Below the pieces are notes generated by a model. That model ran no database searches. It was not told where the DNA came from and saw only the letters and a list, made by a program, of their open reading frames with translations. Shown here piece after piece: positions 42,721 to 52,935 of a stretch of DNA of 64,000 nt. Position numbers and translations under genes: made by a program. The stretch spans positions 4,977,428 through 5,041,427 of the forward strand of contig LR990049.1 in assembly GCA_905147135.1 (NCBI GenBank). The letters are read 5' to 3'. Origin of the DNA: Blastobasis lacticolella. Lineage: Eukaryota; Arthropoda; Insecta; Lepidoptera; Blastobasidae. How positions within the stretch are numbered: the stretch's first letter is position 1; every line of letters begins with the position of its first letter.

Positions 42721-43377
42721 TTCTTTTTTTACTATTACTTTTTTATACACTAGTCTTTTATGTTTTGCTTTGAATGCTTTGTGGATGTTGTAGGTATACT
42801 TTTGTTTTGTGTGCCATTGTTAAGTTTTATGTTTGCGATTGACTGTTACCTACGCAACGAGCTGTTGATGATGACATAGAATACTGAACTAAATGTATGA
42901 TGACGTAACGACGATGATGATTATGTAGTGGTTCTTCCCAGCGATCTCGCTGCTTTGCGATTGAGTAAGAATTCAGATATTTTCCTAATCACATCATTCG
43001 TATGTGAGTACAAGCGAAGTCACCTTACGCTAATCAGAAAATACTTATCTCTTACATCACTAAAGAAGACAGGGTTCTTACAAATATGTTAGATTTGATC
43101 TGTATCCACATTTGCCTAGTGCGAATATTTCGAACATCATTATTAACTGCTTTCAATATTCAATACTCCTTTTGCCCTGAGACAATGGGTACATTGTCGA
43201 ATCCTGACGCTCCTAACAAACTGCACCAAGTTATTGCACATTAACTCGCTACTTTTTATTTACCTAGCCACATTATAGGGACTTTATAGTACTAAGTATC
43301 AATTTAATTTATTCAGAGGTTTTCATAATCATACATATTACGGGAAATGGCGTGAATTCATCTATGTATATTTATTT
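42721..43377. other. Non-coding stretch, nothing recognised
   Basis: AT-rich with GATGATGA words at about 42900; no gene. Confidence 0.4.
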
Positions 43378-43590
43378 AAACCGTCCGGCGGTTTTCACCC
43401 GCACACTGTTCGGATTTCTGTAAATATTATACTACCCGCGAGATCTTGATATGTTTCCTGGATACTCTATTACACTCGAGAATAGTGTCGCTTTCTGTTA
43501 GTGAAAGAATTATTCGAAATCGGGTCAGTAGTTTAGGAGATTACTTCTAACGACCAAACATCCAAAAATGTTCTCTTTATATCGACAATC
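43378..43590 (-). mobile_element. Decayed non-autonomous Helitron-like element, antisense
   Basis: The minus strand carries GATATAAAGAGAACATTTTT near its 5' end, then ACTACTGACCCGATTTCGAA and ATTCTTTCACTAACAGAAAG. It ends GCGGGTGAAAACCGCCGGAC, an order I know from lepidopteran Helitrons. The terminal TC and CTAG are degraded. Confidence 0.5.
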
Positions 43591-43654
43591 ATGCCCGTAT
43601 CCCAATACCTACATACAATTGCAATATTTTTTAAATAATTTATAGAAAAAAATC

Positions 43655-43790
43655 CCACTCCGAAAGCCCACTGCGCGCGCCTGTCCTTCGAGGCGCCGCC
43701 GTCGCGCGCGCACGCGTCGCCCCGCCCACCGCGCTGACGCCATCCAGTCTTCAACTCTTCCCTCGCCCGCCGTTCGCGACTGACGCGCAC
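43655..43790. promoter_or_regulatory. CpG island-like patch
   Basis: Dense CpG with CTGCGCGCGCCTG, CGCGCGCGCACGCG and CCCCGCCCACC in AT-rich surroundings, followed by a palindrome-like ACCGTCAGTGTGACGGTT at 43808-43825. No TATA or open frame supports a direction. Confidence 0.35.
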
Positions 43791-44087
43791 TGAAAACAAT
43801 GTCTGTAACCGTCAGTGTGACGGTTCTCAGAACCTCCGGTGATTGAGGGCAGGTTTCCTTTCACACTCGTGTATCTTATCGTTCATTCATGGATGAGGAT
43901 TCCAGTAGGTTGTGGGTTTGTGTTATAGGGTTATGAGTAGGAAGATACTGATTGTTGTCGCTTCTAGGGGATAGTCATCACTCAGGGGATCCCACATCAG
44001 GCCTATTTATACTGGCCATCACTTACAGACCGCAGTTTAGCTCAGTTATTATGGTCAAACGTTTAAATTTTTTTTAATTATTGCCTA

Positions 44088-44259
44088 TTAGCGACCCGTC
44101 CCGACTTCGCACGGGTAGTATCTTAACAAATTATACACCTAAATCTTCCTAATGAATTACTCTGTCTATTGGTGAAACTACAAAGAAATCCTAGGTAGCT
44201 TTTGAGTTTACACGAACAGACAGACGGTGTGGAACTTTATTTATAATAATATGTAGTGA
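44088..44259 (-). mobile_element. Short non-autonomous Helitron, antisense
   Basis: On the minus strand it starts TCACTACATATTATTATAAA after an A and ends with the hairpin CCCGTGCGAAGTCGGG followed by ACGGGTCGCTAA and then T. The terminal hairpin, CTRR-type ending and A/T flanks meet the Helitron criteria. At 172 bp it is a passenger only. Confidence 0.8.
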
Positions 44260-45524
44260 TAGTGATTGATAGCGATAAAGTGTGCTGGAGCTACTGGTTC
44301 ATATAATTATGAACCATTTCTCCTTCCAACACTTACATTGTTATGTTTGACGCATGAGAGATTTCAACGGAAAATTTGCAACACCTGTTTTCTTGCCGTT
44401 CATAAATGTTGTTTTCACACATCGAATGGCATACGTCTTAACATTAAGAATATGAGAGCAGACATCTTTTAAAACACTACCTCGACTTCATCCTTTCGCC
44501 ACTCCAAGAACAAACCCATAATGAACCGGGTCAAACCGACCTCTTACTCCGCCGCCGGTGACCCACAGAACTGGCCGTAAAACCACAAAATTCCCAGCCT
44601 AATTGGTTGGTCAGTATCTGTGTACTAGGAAGACGTTGCGCCGTATGTAGGTCGACCGACTGGACCGTTGCCAGTGCGTTAGTCATCCGAAGTGTGGCCA
44701 ACGCGACGGCTAAAGGTTATGCGCGACATGCGTGCCGGTTTTTCAGCGAACTACGCAGAGAATGGTTAATCTGCGACGGTTCCTTTGACGGGTCTGGACT
44801 GTGGGGATTGTTTGTAGCTCGAGATGTTTGGAAGACGTGGAGGCCAGAAATGGGAGGGGTTCGATGAAGCAGCGATGAAATAGTTAATTTGCTTTAGGAA
44901 ATAGAACATATTAAATCATGTATTGGAGTAATCTAATATGTTTAAAATTTTTAGAAATTTAATTTATGAATATTCGGCAATTCTTTCCGTCATCCCTTCT
45001 GTAGTTAAAAAAGATCAGTGGGGTAAGAAAGAGAAGCAACTATGAAATATTGTGTACAATATGTAAAATAAATAAATAAATTTTCTGTTGGCTGCTTTTT
45101 ATTTGTATTTTGAACACTCACCACCTGATTCATTCTTGTTTATGAGCTTAGACGTTCGACGGTTCGTAGGTAAGAAAAGATCACCCATCCAATTCCCGGA
45201 CTCTGCGTTGCTTAACTTTGTTTATCGACCTCGCAAGTACCACCTAAGCTGCCTAGTCGCAGTGGACTGGTGTCCATGGCCAACTTATATACAAACCCCA
45301 ATAATCTCCAGACACATTTCGGCTTCATAGACAGTACACTCGCCGGCTTCGAACCGGGTCACCGGGCGCGGCTGCCGCTCGTCCGTCGGCGCCTCCGCTG
45401 CCCGCAAATAATTAGGTAAATATTTAACATGCGGCGCTACTACGGAGATTCGATGGGAACTCGATGGGTAGTCGATTTCTTTATTGGAAGATTTATTTTT
45501 CATATTATTTTTATTTAGAGCCAT
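44260..45524. other. Stretch with GC-rich coding-like pieces, no identified gene
   Basis: At 44600-44870 a plus-strand frame ends WKTWRPEMGGVR, faintly like endings of LINE ORFs. At 45330-45410 a CpG-rich piece gives a minus-strand frame EAPTDERQPRPVTRFEAGEC. Neither is recognised and no flanking signals were convincing. Confidence 0.3.
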
Positions 45525-45740
45525 CTTCGATGGTATGGCTACGTGTTGTGCACACCAGCAAATGAGGTAGAGAACAAATGTCTTGCCATATATATGCTAC
45601 TCCCAACAGGCATGAGATGGAAAGGCCGGCCCAAGCAGCGACGGCTTGACGTCGGTAAAGATAACATTCGTGGCAACAAATCACACCATCAAAGATGCCG
45701 AAGATCGAGCGAAGTGGACTCTTTGTCCACTTCGCACGAA
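45525..45740 (+). pseudogene. LINE ORF2 C-terminal remnant
   Basis: The plus strand reads LRWYGYVLCTPANEVENKCL, then GMRWKGRPKQRRLDVGKDNI and, after a frameshift, DAEDRAKWT. This is the RWYGHV / GRPKQRWLDV / AKW ending typical of insect endonuclease-reverse transcriptase LINEs. Stops and a frameshift make it dead. Confidence 0.7.
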
Positions 45741-45818
45741 GTCGCATAAGCAGTGCGGCTTCAGCCTAAAAGTTTACACCACAATAACAATTTTACATCG
45801 TGCAAGCCAGTCGGCATT

Positions 45819-45880
45819 TCATCATCATCCTAGCGGTCAAACGTCAATCCCGGCTTCTGCCAGTGTCCGCTTTCCTACTC
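45819..45880 (-). repeat. LINE 3' tail (GGACCCTGGCAGAAGCC type), antisense
   Basis: CATCATCATCCTAGCGGTCA, AACGTCAATCCCGGCTTCTG and CCAGTGTCCGCTTTC are the reverse complement of the tail at 53640. With the sense remnant at 45525 it shows two insertions of one family in opposite directions. Confidence 0.65.
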
Positions 45881-46755
45881 TCTCTTCTCCGATGGGCATA
45901 GTCTTCGGCATCGTCGCGTCGTAAGCCTTTGGTCGCGTTTTTGGCTCGGGGACGTCAATCTTTCGCTTGTTTCGGCCTCTTTTGGGATATTTTCCGGCAG
46001 GGTTAGGCACCTTTTTTACACGTATCCCCAGGATTTTCGCAACTCGTGACCAATGCAAAGCGTTTTTAATATTATACGCAATATCGCTCAGATCAAGGCC
46101 GCATCAGAGTATACGATTATACTCGTTACGTACGGTCAAGACTGCACGTTCGCAACCCAGTTCGTCATCTATATTTTTATCAATTCCACATAACAACAAA
46201 TAACAGAAATGTAACCAAGTAAATGTTTTCCAAAACAGAAAGTTTTTTATAGATTATAACGCTGCAAAGAACTGCTGAAAACTCTCTGCATACTTTCATA
46301 TTGACGAAAAAAAAATGCGTTTTCAATTGCGAGTTTCCGTAGTAACATATACAGATTTTGTTTGCTGAAAGGTATTAAATTCCGTCGGAAAAGCGCTGTC
46401 GGAAAGAACTTAATTAACAAACACTTGATGTTTCAGTAGCCGTAGAAGTTAACAATTATTTATCAGTGCTTGATATTTTGTAGATTCAAATCAATTTCAA
46501 TAAAGAAGACTAATTTTGCGTAAGCACGCAAGGCTATACTTACAAGGTATGTAATGTCACGGTTGTCGAGCAAAGACCTAGTTGATGAGCAAAGCCTAGA
46601 TTTGATCCGAGAAACTGGAAAGAGGAGAGCTTTATTCAATACTCAAAGCTGTGCAAAGCTGAAGTACAGAATATTACCTAAGTACTTAAAGACAGCCGTG
46701 GTGTCAAATGGTGGTGATTTACAATGTTTGCACACTTGCATGCAGGTTCAATATC
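45881..46755. other. Non-coding stretch, nothing recognised
   Basis: The GC-moderate part at 45890-46160 has short frames with no recognisable domain; the rest is AT-rich. Confidence 0.35.
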
Positions 46756-47012
46756 TCATCATCACAGCATGTAACAGTCCACTGCAGGACTTAGGGCCTC
46801 TCCCACGAAAGGGGAGGTTATTGCCATAATCTCCACGCTTGGCAGGCGGATTGGAGATCGCAGTGTTTAAATGTAACAATGGAAAATGCTGCTGCCCATT
46901 TTCCAGACTTAAGAGACTCTTGATCTTTTGCCTCAAAAACATTAGTCGCCTTGTACGACACCCATTAGTGTAAGGGGTTGGTGCTATTCTGCTCTGCCGG
47001 ACACCACACGGC
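46756..47012 (-). repeat. ATGATG-tailed repeat family, copy 5 (antisense, full)
   Basis: Complete module order in reverse: CATCATCACAGCATGTAACA, GGACTTAGGGCCTCTCCCAC, CTTGGCAGGCGGATTGGAGA, CTGCTGCCCATTTTCCAG, GTCGCCTTGTACGACACCCA and GGACACCACACGGCC. It faces the copy at 47098 head to head. Confidence 0.8.
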
Positions 47013-47019
47013 CAATACC

Positions 47020-47096
47020 TACCACTGTATTAATGTAAAGAACTGTATATCAACTACTGTTGTCTTGCAAATAAACTATTTGATTTGATTTGATTT
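47020..47096 (+). repeat. LINE 3' end with (GATTT)n tail
   Basis: CTGTATTAATGTAAAGAACT, CTTGCAAATAAACTATTTGA, then three to four TTGAT/GATTT units. Pentamer tails after AATAAACT mark the 3' end of some LINEs; it sits exactly between two inverted copies of the ATGATG family. Confidence 0.5.
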
Positions 47097-47097
47097 G

Positions 47098-47332
47098 TCT
47101 CCGGCGGAGTAGAATAGCACCAACCCCTAAACTCGTGGGTGTCGTACAAGCGACTAATGTTTTCGAGGCAAAAGTTCTAGTGTCACCGTAGGCTGAAAAA
47201 TGGGGAGCAGCGTTTTCCATTTTTATATTTATTTGCGATCTCCCCGCCCGCCCGCCAACCTCCCCTCTCGTGAGAGAGGAGCTAAGTCATACAGTGCACT
47301 AATATGGGCTGTGCCCTGTGATGATGATGGTG
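47098..47332 (+). repeat. ATGATG-tailed repeat family, copy 6
   Basis: GGCGGAGTAGAATAGCACCA, GTGGGTGTCGTACAAGCGAC, GGCTGAAAAATGGGGAGCAG and GGGCTGTGCCCTGTGATGAT, in the same order as 6588. Together with 46756-47012 it makes an inverted repeat of roughly 230-bp arms. Confidence 0.78.
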
Positions 47333-48234
47333 ACTATACTGAAGGCTGAAGCGGAAATTTGACCTATCATCTAGATAGGTAGTAGGTACCTAAATAAGTA
47401 CTGCAAAGAACATACTACATGTATACAATTGAGTATAACGAAATGTGGGAAATTCCCGTATATTGCGCATATTGCTGGCATGGTGCAACCGTGCAATCAA
47501 CGTACATACTAACCAAGTATTTAACTATGTACTTTATATCTGAGTTTCTAACTCCAGAGTGTGAAATTGTAGCCTACGTACAGAGGAATCCTCAAAGGAA
47601 GTGGAAATGAACATACTTATATACAACATACGTACGCACTCACGCCCTTAGGGGTAGGCAGATTGTCGAGTGCCACTAGCTACGATCCAGAATTCCTGAT
47701 ATATCTCTTATGCCTCTTCTGAATCCTTACGTCTTCTCATACCAACATTTACGCCGGTTGAGTGTACTATGGCCTTTTTGGAGAAGGTTATTTACTTGAT
47801 CAGTATTTGTCCTTCTCGGGCGCCCTCTACAAACGCTCTGGGAATTAAGGGCGGGCATTACCCGTTTCAACCCTTATTTACAAAGCTGTAATTTACAATG
47901 TGACGGACAAATACGGTATTAAAAACAAACGGATAATGACACGAACAAATTATTGCGATTTCAAAGCATTATTTCAAAATGTGTTTCATTTCATATCATA
48001 TCCCGTAAACAAGCGACGAAATATGCGAATGTTATTTTCGTGATATAGGAGGAAGTGTGTCAGTATTTTATTAGGTAGTTAACAATAAGTCCAGTGATAA
48101 TATATAGACCTGCCTTAATTTGGTTTATGTTAGATCTCTTTGCGGCCTGAATTGGCCTAGTGGTTTTTGAGCTACGATTGAACATTCACATAGACATATA
48201 TACATGCCCACAGAAACACATAGAGCATGATGAA
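47333..48234. other. Non-coding stretch, nothing recognised
   Basis: AT-rich; short frames without domains. Confidence 0.4.
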
Positions 48235-48397
48235 GTTAACGTAGCCGTAGCACACCTTTCTTAGGGGTAGAGTAGGGTAAAGGTTGGGGTAAGGTAGGGC
48301 AGGGCAGAGAGTAGGGTAAACCTACTCCTAGAGAGAGTAGGCTCGAGTAGAGTAGAGCTAGGCCACCACGTCAAGGAATTCACACCGGGCCAACCAG
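48235..48397 (+). mobile_element. Decayed Helitron 3' half
   Basis: Runs of GTAGAGTAGGGTAAAGGTTG and similar words lead to CACACCGGGCCAACCAG followed by T, corresponding to the GCACCGGGTCCACTAG end at 52542. The CTAG is degraded to CCAG. The 5' end is not visible. Confidence 0.5.
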
Positions 48398-48664
48398 TAA
48401 GTACATAAAAATGAAAAAAAAAATACACGCCATTTCGTAATAAACATAATTTTTCAGCATTTCCATGGACCGTGAATCCCTGTCGGAATTGAACAATCCA
48501 CGTCGTGACGTCGCCGTTACGCCTACGCAGCGCCCGTTGGCAGCGGAAACATAAATATTGCTCGAAACACTCATAGGTGCTGGATTATTGTCGCTAATAA
48601 CATTTTTCATTACCCCGTCGTCGATGTATATACTGGCTTTCTCGCGGAGATTGCGTGGCAACAT
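48380..48664 (-). CDS. Unidentified small coding-like frame
   Basis: On the minus strand an ATG at 48664 in an ACAATG context opens a frame of 94 codons. The first about 72 residues (MLPRNLREKASIYIDDGVMK, then NPAPMSVSSNIYVSAANG, then TSRRGLFNSDRDSRSMEML) have protein-like composition and sit in a GC-richer island. The last about 20 residues are hydrophobic and overlap the Helitron remnant, so the true end, if any, is earlier. RRGLFNSDR resembles an RxxL destruction-box-like word, which alone proves nothing. It could be one exon of a host gene, a captured fragment, or chance. Confidence 0.3.
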   Translation of the reverse strand: MLPRNLREKASIYIDDGVMKNVISDNNPAPMSVSSNIYVSAANGRCVGVTATSRRGLFNSDRDSRSMEMLKNYVYYEMACIFFFIFMYLLVGPV

Positions 48665-49329
48665 TGTATAATCGATTAGTACGATCGTGATTATAATAAA
48701 CTTGATGTATGTAATGAAATTTCCTTTTTTCCTACCCTCTCTACTTAGACGATTGAAAGAGATATTTAATTTCCTACCAAAGAAATTTTGAATTTGAATT
48801 TGGAAATTGCTACAGTTAAGAAGCTTGATAAAGTGTTTCTTTTTTTTGTCTAGTATTTTTTTTACGTTAATGTTTTTCAATTATTTTAGTTTTGTTATCA
48901 CGTCCAAAACTGTAAAACAATGTAATTATTCTAATGAAAACGTCATTGGCTTAAAATATGTACAGAATAGCTTTGTAATATTGTTGATGTAAAATTGTAA
49001 AACTGTATGTTTTCCTTAATAAGAAAAGCAAGATAATATCAGGTACTTACTGGTACAATTTTCCTTTACAGAAACAAGAGCATTTGTCCTCGATTTATAC
49101 CGCGAGATGTTTTTATATTATTCCGTTCTTTTTCCGCACTGTATATAAAGATGATTCACTTGCCGCGGAAATTTCCAAAAACCCATTGGCCATCCAGTAT
49201 TGCTAATGGTCCCAGGTCCACCAATTGAGTTCACCTTGGTGGACCATGGGCGATATTTCATCCCATCGACCACCCTCACTTCAAGAAAATAATAATTATT
49301 GAAAGGACGTAGTCAGAGTTGAATGTAGT
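48665..49329. other. AT-rich stretch with a 10-bp-stem hairpin
   Basis: GGTCCACCAA at 49215-49224 pairs with TTGGTGGACC at 49236-49245 around an 11-nt loop, and the pairing extends outward with a bulge. No other feature was identified. Confidence 0.4.
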
Positions 49330-49500
49330 GCAACCTCATCCATTGGCTGGTGTCATAAAAGGCGACTAATGCCATAAAACCAGACCGTCTATTACCGATG
49401 ATAACCAGATATTGATTAAGTATTGCCAACACTGCTGTCTCCAGTTCGCCTGCCAAGCGTAGTGATTGGGGTAATACCCTCAACTAATGTGGGACAGATG
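49330..49500 (+). repeat. Decayed ATGATG-family member
   Basis: GTGTCATAAAAGGCGACTAA, AACACTGCTGTCTCCAGTTC and GCCTGCCAAGCGTAGTGA follow the family order, strongly diverged. Confidence 0.5.
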
Positions 49501-49529
49501 GCCAATGGGGCAGTAAAATTCTCGAGAGG

Positions 49530-49710
49530 TGACCAAGTACCGGAAGACGCAGCGTAGGTAGGCCTCTCGCAAGTGGACCGACGACCTGGTAAAGATCGCA
49601 GGCACAGCCGGATGCGGAAGGCACAGGACCGGTCTTTGTGGAGATCTCTGGGGGAGGCCTAGCAGCAGTGGCCGTCTTTCGGTTGATATGATGATGCTGG
49701 TGATGAATGT
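49530..49710 (+). pseudogene. LINE ORF2 C-terminal remnant
   Basis: The plus strand in broken frame gives KTQRR, ASRKWTDDLVKIAG, RKAQDRSLWRSLGEA- and VQQ-like pieces, then GATATGATGATG. This is the RWTDDI / IAG / W-R-A--DR / LGEAY-QQW ending of an endonuclease-reverse transcriptase LINE. Several indels. Confidence 0.65.
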
Positions 49711-50000
49711 AGAGGAAGCTCATTTCTAGCAGGGAACTATTATGTTCTCTGCTGCATCGGTATTCGCACCCGTGTCCTACACCATATTGAGGCACCGGTA
49801 AACAAGACTTATAAAGTCTATAAGACTCACATTTTTACAGCTTTTCCTTTACTTTAATGAGAAATTTCGAGAATTATGTCCCCTTTGATAGACTAAATGC
49901 ACGACAAAATTCATTGCCCAGGTAAAGTAAGTTTTCAATTACTTGCATTGCCTTAAGATAGGAGAATTAATTACTGAATAGTACTTTTCCCACTCAAAAA

Positions 50001-50203
50001 TATTTACATAATATAAATAAAATAATGTCGCTTCCCATCGCCTGTCCCTATGTATCTATGTACTCTTAGATCTTTTAAACTACGCAACGGATTTTAATGC
50101 GGTTTCCAACAATAGATAGAGTGATTCAAGAGGAAGGTTTAGCAAGAGAAAAAGGGAAGGTAGGGTAGGGTGTATGCGACCAAAGTCGTGCCAGGCCCAC
50201 AAG
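50001..50203 (+). mobile_element. Short non-autonomous Helitron (degraded ends)
   Basis: The 5' part TTTACATAATATAAATAAAA and then CGCTTCCC, CTACGCAACGGATTTTAATG, AATAGATAGAGTGATTCAAG and AGGAAGGTTTAGCAAGAGA match the element at 52356. The 3' part GTCGTGCCAGGCCCACAAG followed by T corresponds to the CCACTAG end. Confidence 0.7.
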
Positions 50204-50384
50204 TATATTCTACGCATAAATAACAGATTATTCTACACTTTATTAATATCGGAAACTGTTTCTGTCTAGCCGTGAAAGCGTAGGTAGGTAACATATATAG
50301 AGTGTGAGTCACACATTACAACGTACATCTAGTGCGCTTGTAAAAATTTGTCTATTTCACAAATTATGTAGTGGTAAGTAGTAG

Positions 50385-50560
50385 TAGGCCCAAGAAGCGA
50401 TGGCTTGACGTAGTCAGAACGGATATGCGTGCCAACAAGCTCACTAAGCCGAAGACCAAGCGAAACGGGCCAAGAGCAGTAAGGCGGACCCTGGACCCTC
50501 GCGTACCGCGCGGGGGCGCAACCGGGACATAACGTCAAGATGATGATGATGATGAAGTAG
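50385..50560 (+). pseudogene. LINE C-terminal remnant with ATGATG tail
   Basis: The plus strand reads RPKKRWLDVVRTDMRANKLT, then AKRAKSSKADPGP-like broken sequence, GGGCGCAACCGGGACATAAC and GATGATGATGATGATGA. It joins the coding end of this LINE to a tail, linking the short tail fragments elsewhere to this family. The GCAACCGGGACATAACGTCA part also resembles the SINE-1 tail. Confidence 0.65.
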
Positions 50561-50595
50561 TAGAGTAAGTTAATATAAATTTTAATACATTCATT

Positions 50596-50853
50596 ATCAC
50601 AGCCCGTAACAGTCCACTGCAGGACTTAGAGCCTCTCACACGAAAGGGGAGGTTATTGCCATAATCTCCACGCTTGGCAGGCGGGTTGGAGATCGCAGTG
50701 TTTAAATATAACAATGAAAAATGCTGCTGCCCCTTTTCCAGCCTACGGAGACTAGATATTTTGTCTCGAAAATATTAGTCGCCTTGTACGACACCTACGA
50801 GTGTAAAGGGTTGGTGCTATTCTACTCTGTCGGACACCACACGGCCATTATAT
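50596..50853 (-). repeat. ATGATG-tailed repeat family, copy 7 (antisense, full)
   Basis: ATCACAGCCCGTAACAGTCC, CTTGGCAGGCGGGTTGGAGA, GCCTTGTACGACACCTACGA and CGGACACCACACGGCC; very similar to the copy at 46756. Confidence 0.8.
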
Positions 50854-50854
50854 G

Positions 50855-50968
50855 TATAATTAGTATATATGTAAAAATATGTAGTTTATCCGTTTGGTAC
50901 CCATAACACAAGCTTTGCTTACTTTGGGGCTAGATGGCGCTGTGTGTATAGTCCGATCATATTTTGTA
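50855..50968 (+). repeat. SINE-2 tail fragment
   Basis: ACCCATAACACAAGCTTTGC and TGGGGCTAGATGGCGCTGTG match the 3' part of SINE-2 (8650, 10610); the tRNA-like head is missing. Confidence 0.65.
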
Positions 50969-51663
50969 ATGGGTTTCAGCGATATATGTCGTGGCAGTCT
51001 GATTCCGTCACGGATAGAAACAAGGCTGCCCCTGCCATCATCATGCGAAATTCTTGTTAGATGTAGTAGGTACCTACTTACTGTCGAAAAGTAGATGCTA
51101 GAGGCTAACCCTTCACGCGCCCAGTCGTAGCACGCCGCATACGACAACTAGATGAGGGCGTTACGCCTGTTGCTCTTGGCACGATGCCAGCAAGCGGTGA
51201 GACAGTGTTTTCCAAGCGATTGTGCTTATACACTTATCTAGTCGTGTGTGGAATAATCTGGTTGAGGATTTCGGATAAGGCGGATTGAGGTACAAGGTAA
51301 TATGTGGAGAAAGCTCCTTGACAGTCTGGTGTCAGATAGACTGTAGTTTTCCTGACGGATTTCTGAATAACTAAGATAAGGGTGGTGTGCCTCTGTTTCC
51401 GTGTTACCAATGAGTTTAGATATTTTTGTTCAGTTTTGTTATTATTTCAATCATGCAATTGTTAATATGTGTTTAAAGTAAGTTACTGAACTGATTTAAC
51501 AATATGTCTATTTTCTTGTAAAATTGATCTGTAGAAAATGACAAATTATGCTACCTCTGCTCGCGTATTCGTACGAAATCTAGTTGAATAGAAACGAAAC
51601 CTGCGTAGGTATATAATAATTTGTATCAAAGATACTCACAAATCTTAATATTCCGTGTATTAA
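50969..51663. other. Non-coding stretch, nothing recognised
   Basis: GC-moderate to about 51200, then AT-rich. No gene. Confidence 0.4.
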
Positions 51664-51800
51664 TCTATACTAATATTATAAAGAGGAAAATTTTGTGTTA
51701 TTGTGAGTTTTTATGTTGGGGTAATCTCCGAAATTACTGAACCGATTATTAGCTACTTTTCATCTTTATAGATATCGAAACTGCGTGCTCGGGCTGCTAG
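51664..51800 (+). mobile_element. Minimal 137-bp non-autonomous Helitron
   Basis: It begins TCTATACTAATATTATAAAG immediately after an A and ends GCTCGGGCTGCTAG immediately before a T. Both ends and the A/T target are those of lepidopteran Helitrons. The middle contains AATTACTGAACCGATTATTA. The terminal hairpin is weak. Confidence 0.8.
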
Positions 51801-52355
51801 TGAGAAATTAATTATAATCATCACCATAAACAACCTGATGTATTGTAACAGTCCAATCAACTCATGCCTCCTTCAAAATACTGGACCACCACACGGGTAT
51901 AAAAAATATCAAAGCCAGTCTAAGACCCCCCTCCACCGCGGCCGTCGGGATCGGATAGCAATCGACGTCGGGACACCGGCATGCGTATGCCAAGCGGCGG
52001 GTCGCCTGTTGCCATTGGCCGGCTGCCAAGACGCCAAGCGCCCGCAGTTTTCAGTCCACACTCGGTACTTGGAAATTACCACTTAATGACTACGATAAAG
52101 ATACGTATGCAGTAAAATGTATCTCGTAATGTCAGCAACGCACTAATTTATTGTATCACGGAAACAGGCTAGGGCATATATAAATCTGACTGTTCATACA
52201 AATATTTAGAAGTTTACATATTGAACAGCGCCTAAACAGATTTGGTCGAAAAATTGCAAATTGAAAAGTAATCCGTTGCCGTACTTATCTTAAGTAAGCC
52301 ATTTTGAGAACGACCGTCCAATATACCTAATCAATGTATAATTCATTGACTCTAA
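51801..52355. other. Non-coding stretch with a GC-rich patch
   Basis: Around 51930-52045 the sequence is GC-rich (CACCGCGGCCGTCGGGATCG, CCGGCATGCGTATGCC) with a short plus frame but no donor, TATA box or recognisable product. Confidence 0.35.
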
Positions 52356-52542
52356 TCTATACATAACATAAAACAAAGTCACTTCCCGCCGCTTGTCCCT
52401 ATGTACGCTTTGATGTTAACTACGCAACGTATTTTAATGCGGTTTGCAACAATAGATAGGTTTAAGAGGAAGGTTTATATGTAAGAAAAAAGGGTAGGGG
52501 TAGAGTAGGTGTACGCGAACGAAGTCGCACCGGGTCCACTAG
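52356..52542 (+). mobile_element. Short non-autonomous Helitron with intact ends
   Basis: It starts TCTATACATAACATAAAACA after an A and ends GCACCGGGTCCACTAG before a T, with a small GCGA-TCGC stem upstream of the end. Inside are CTACGCAACGTATTTTAATG and AAGAGGAAGGTTTATATG, and then GGGTAGGGGTAGAGTAGGTG, the likely seed of the minisatellite at 54026. Confidence 0.82.
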
Positions 52543-52611
52543 TTAAGACTATAACAAAAACATGTAACACTATAGATGTTACGAATAATGCTGAATATTG
52601 ATAATACGAAC

Positions 52612-52672
52612 TCAGGAAAGTGGACCCTGGCAGTAGCCGGGATTGACCGCTCGGATGATGATGATTGATAAA
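52612..52672 (+). repeat. LINE 3' tail (GGACCCTGGCAGAAGCC type)
   Basis: AGGAAAGTGGACCCTGGCAG, AGCCGGGATTGACCGCTCGG and ATGATGATGATT; a strongly 5'-truncated insertion. Confidence 0.65.
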
Positions 52673-52749
52673 TCGAACTCCATAACCGAGTCATTATCCA
52701 ACTTTCCTCTCCTTTCCTAACCAAAAAAGTACCTCAATTTCCTAAAAAC

Positions 52750-52935
52750 TAAACGTCTACGACGCACCTGCGAGCCTCGCAAACAAGACTGCGCGTGCGC
52801 CTCTGACGCATATCAAAGATGCGCGACGGACGCCGCCATTTTTTTTCCACAGCGCTCCCGATTTGGCGGGCTGCCAGCGGCGCGGGTTGGCAGCGCGCCA
52901 AGCACCGATCACCCCCGGGCGCGGGGAAGGTTAAC
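52750..52935. promoter_or_regulatory. CpG island-like patch with NRF1-like motif
   Basis: ACTGCGCGTGCGCC at about 52788 is close to the NRF1/erect-wing motif, and GCCGCCATTTTTTT at about 52830 resembles a YY1-like site. They are followed by GGCGCGGGTTGGCAGCGCGCC. Such motifs are typical of housekeeping-type promoters, but no exon is recognised on either side. Confidence 0.35.

Noticed and set aside
44607..44867. 86-residue plus frame as a LINE ending
   Set aside because: Only WKTWRPEMGG is suggestive; upstream residues do not match a LINE C-terminus, so I left it unassigned.
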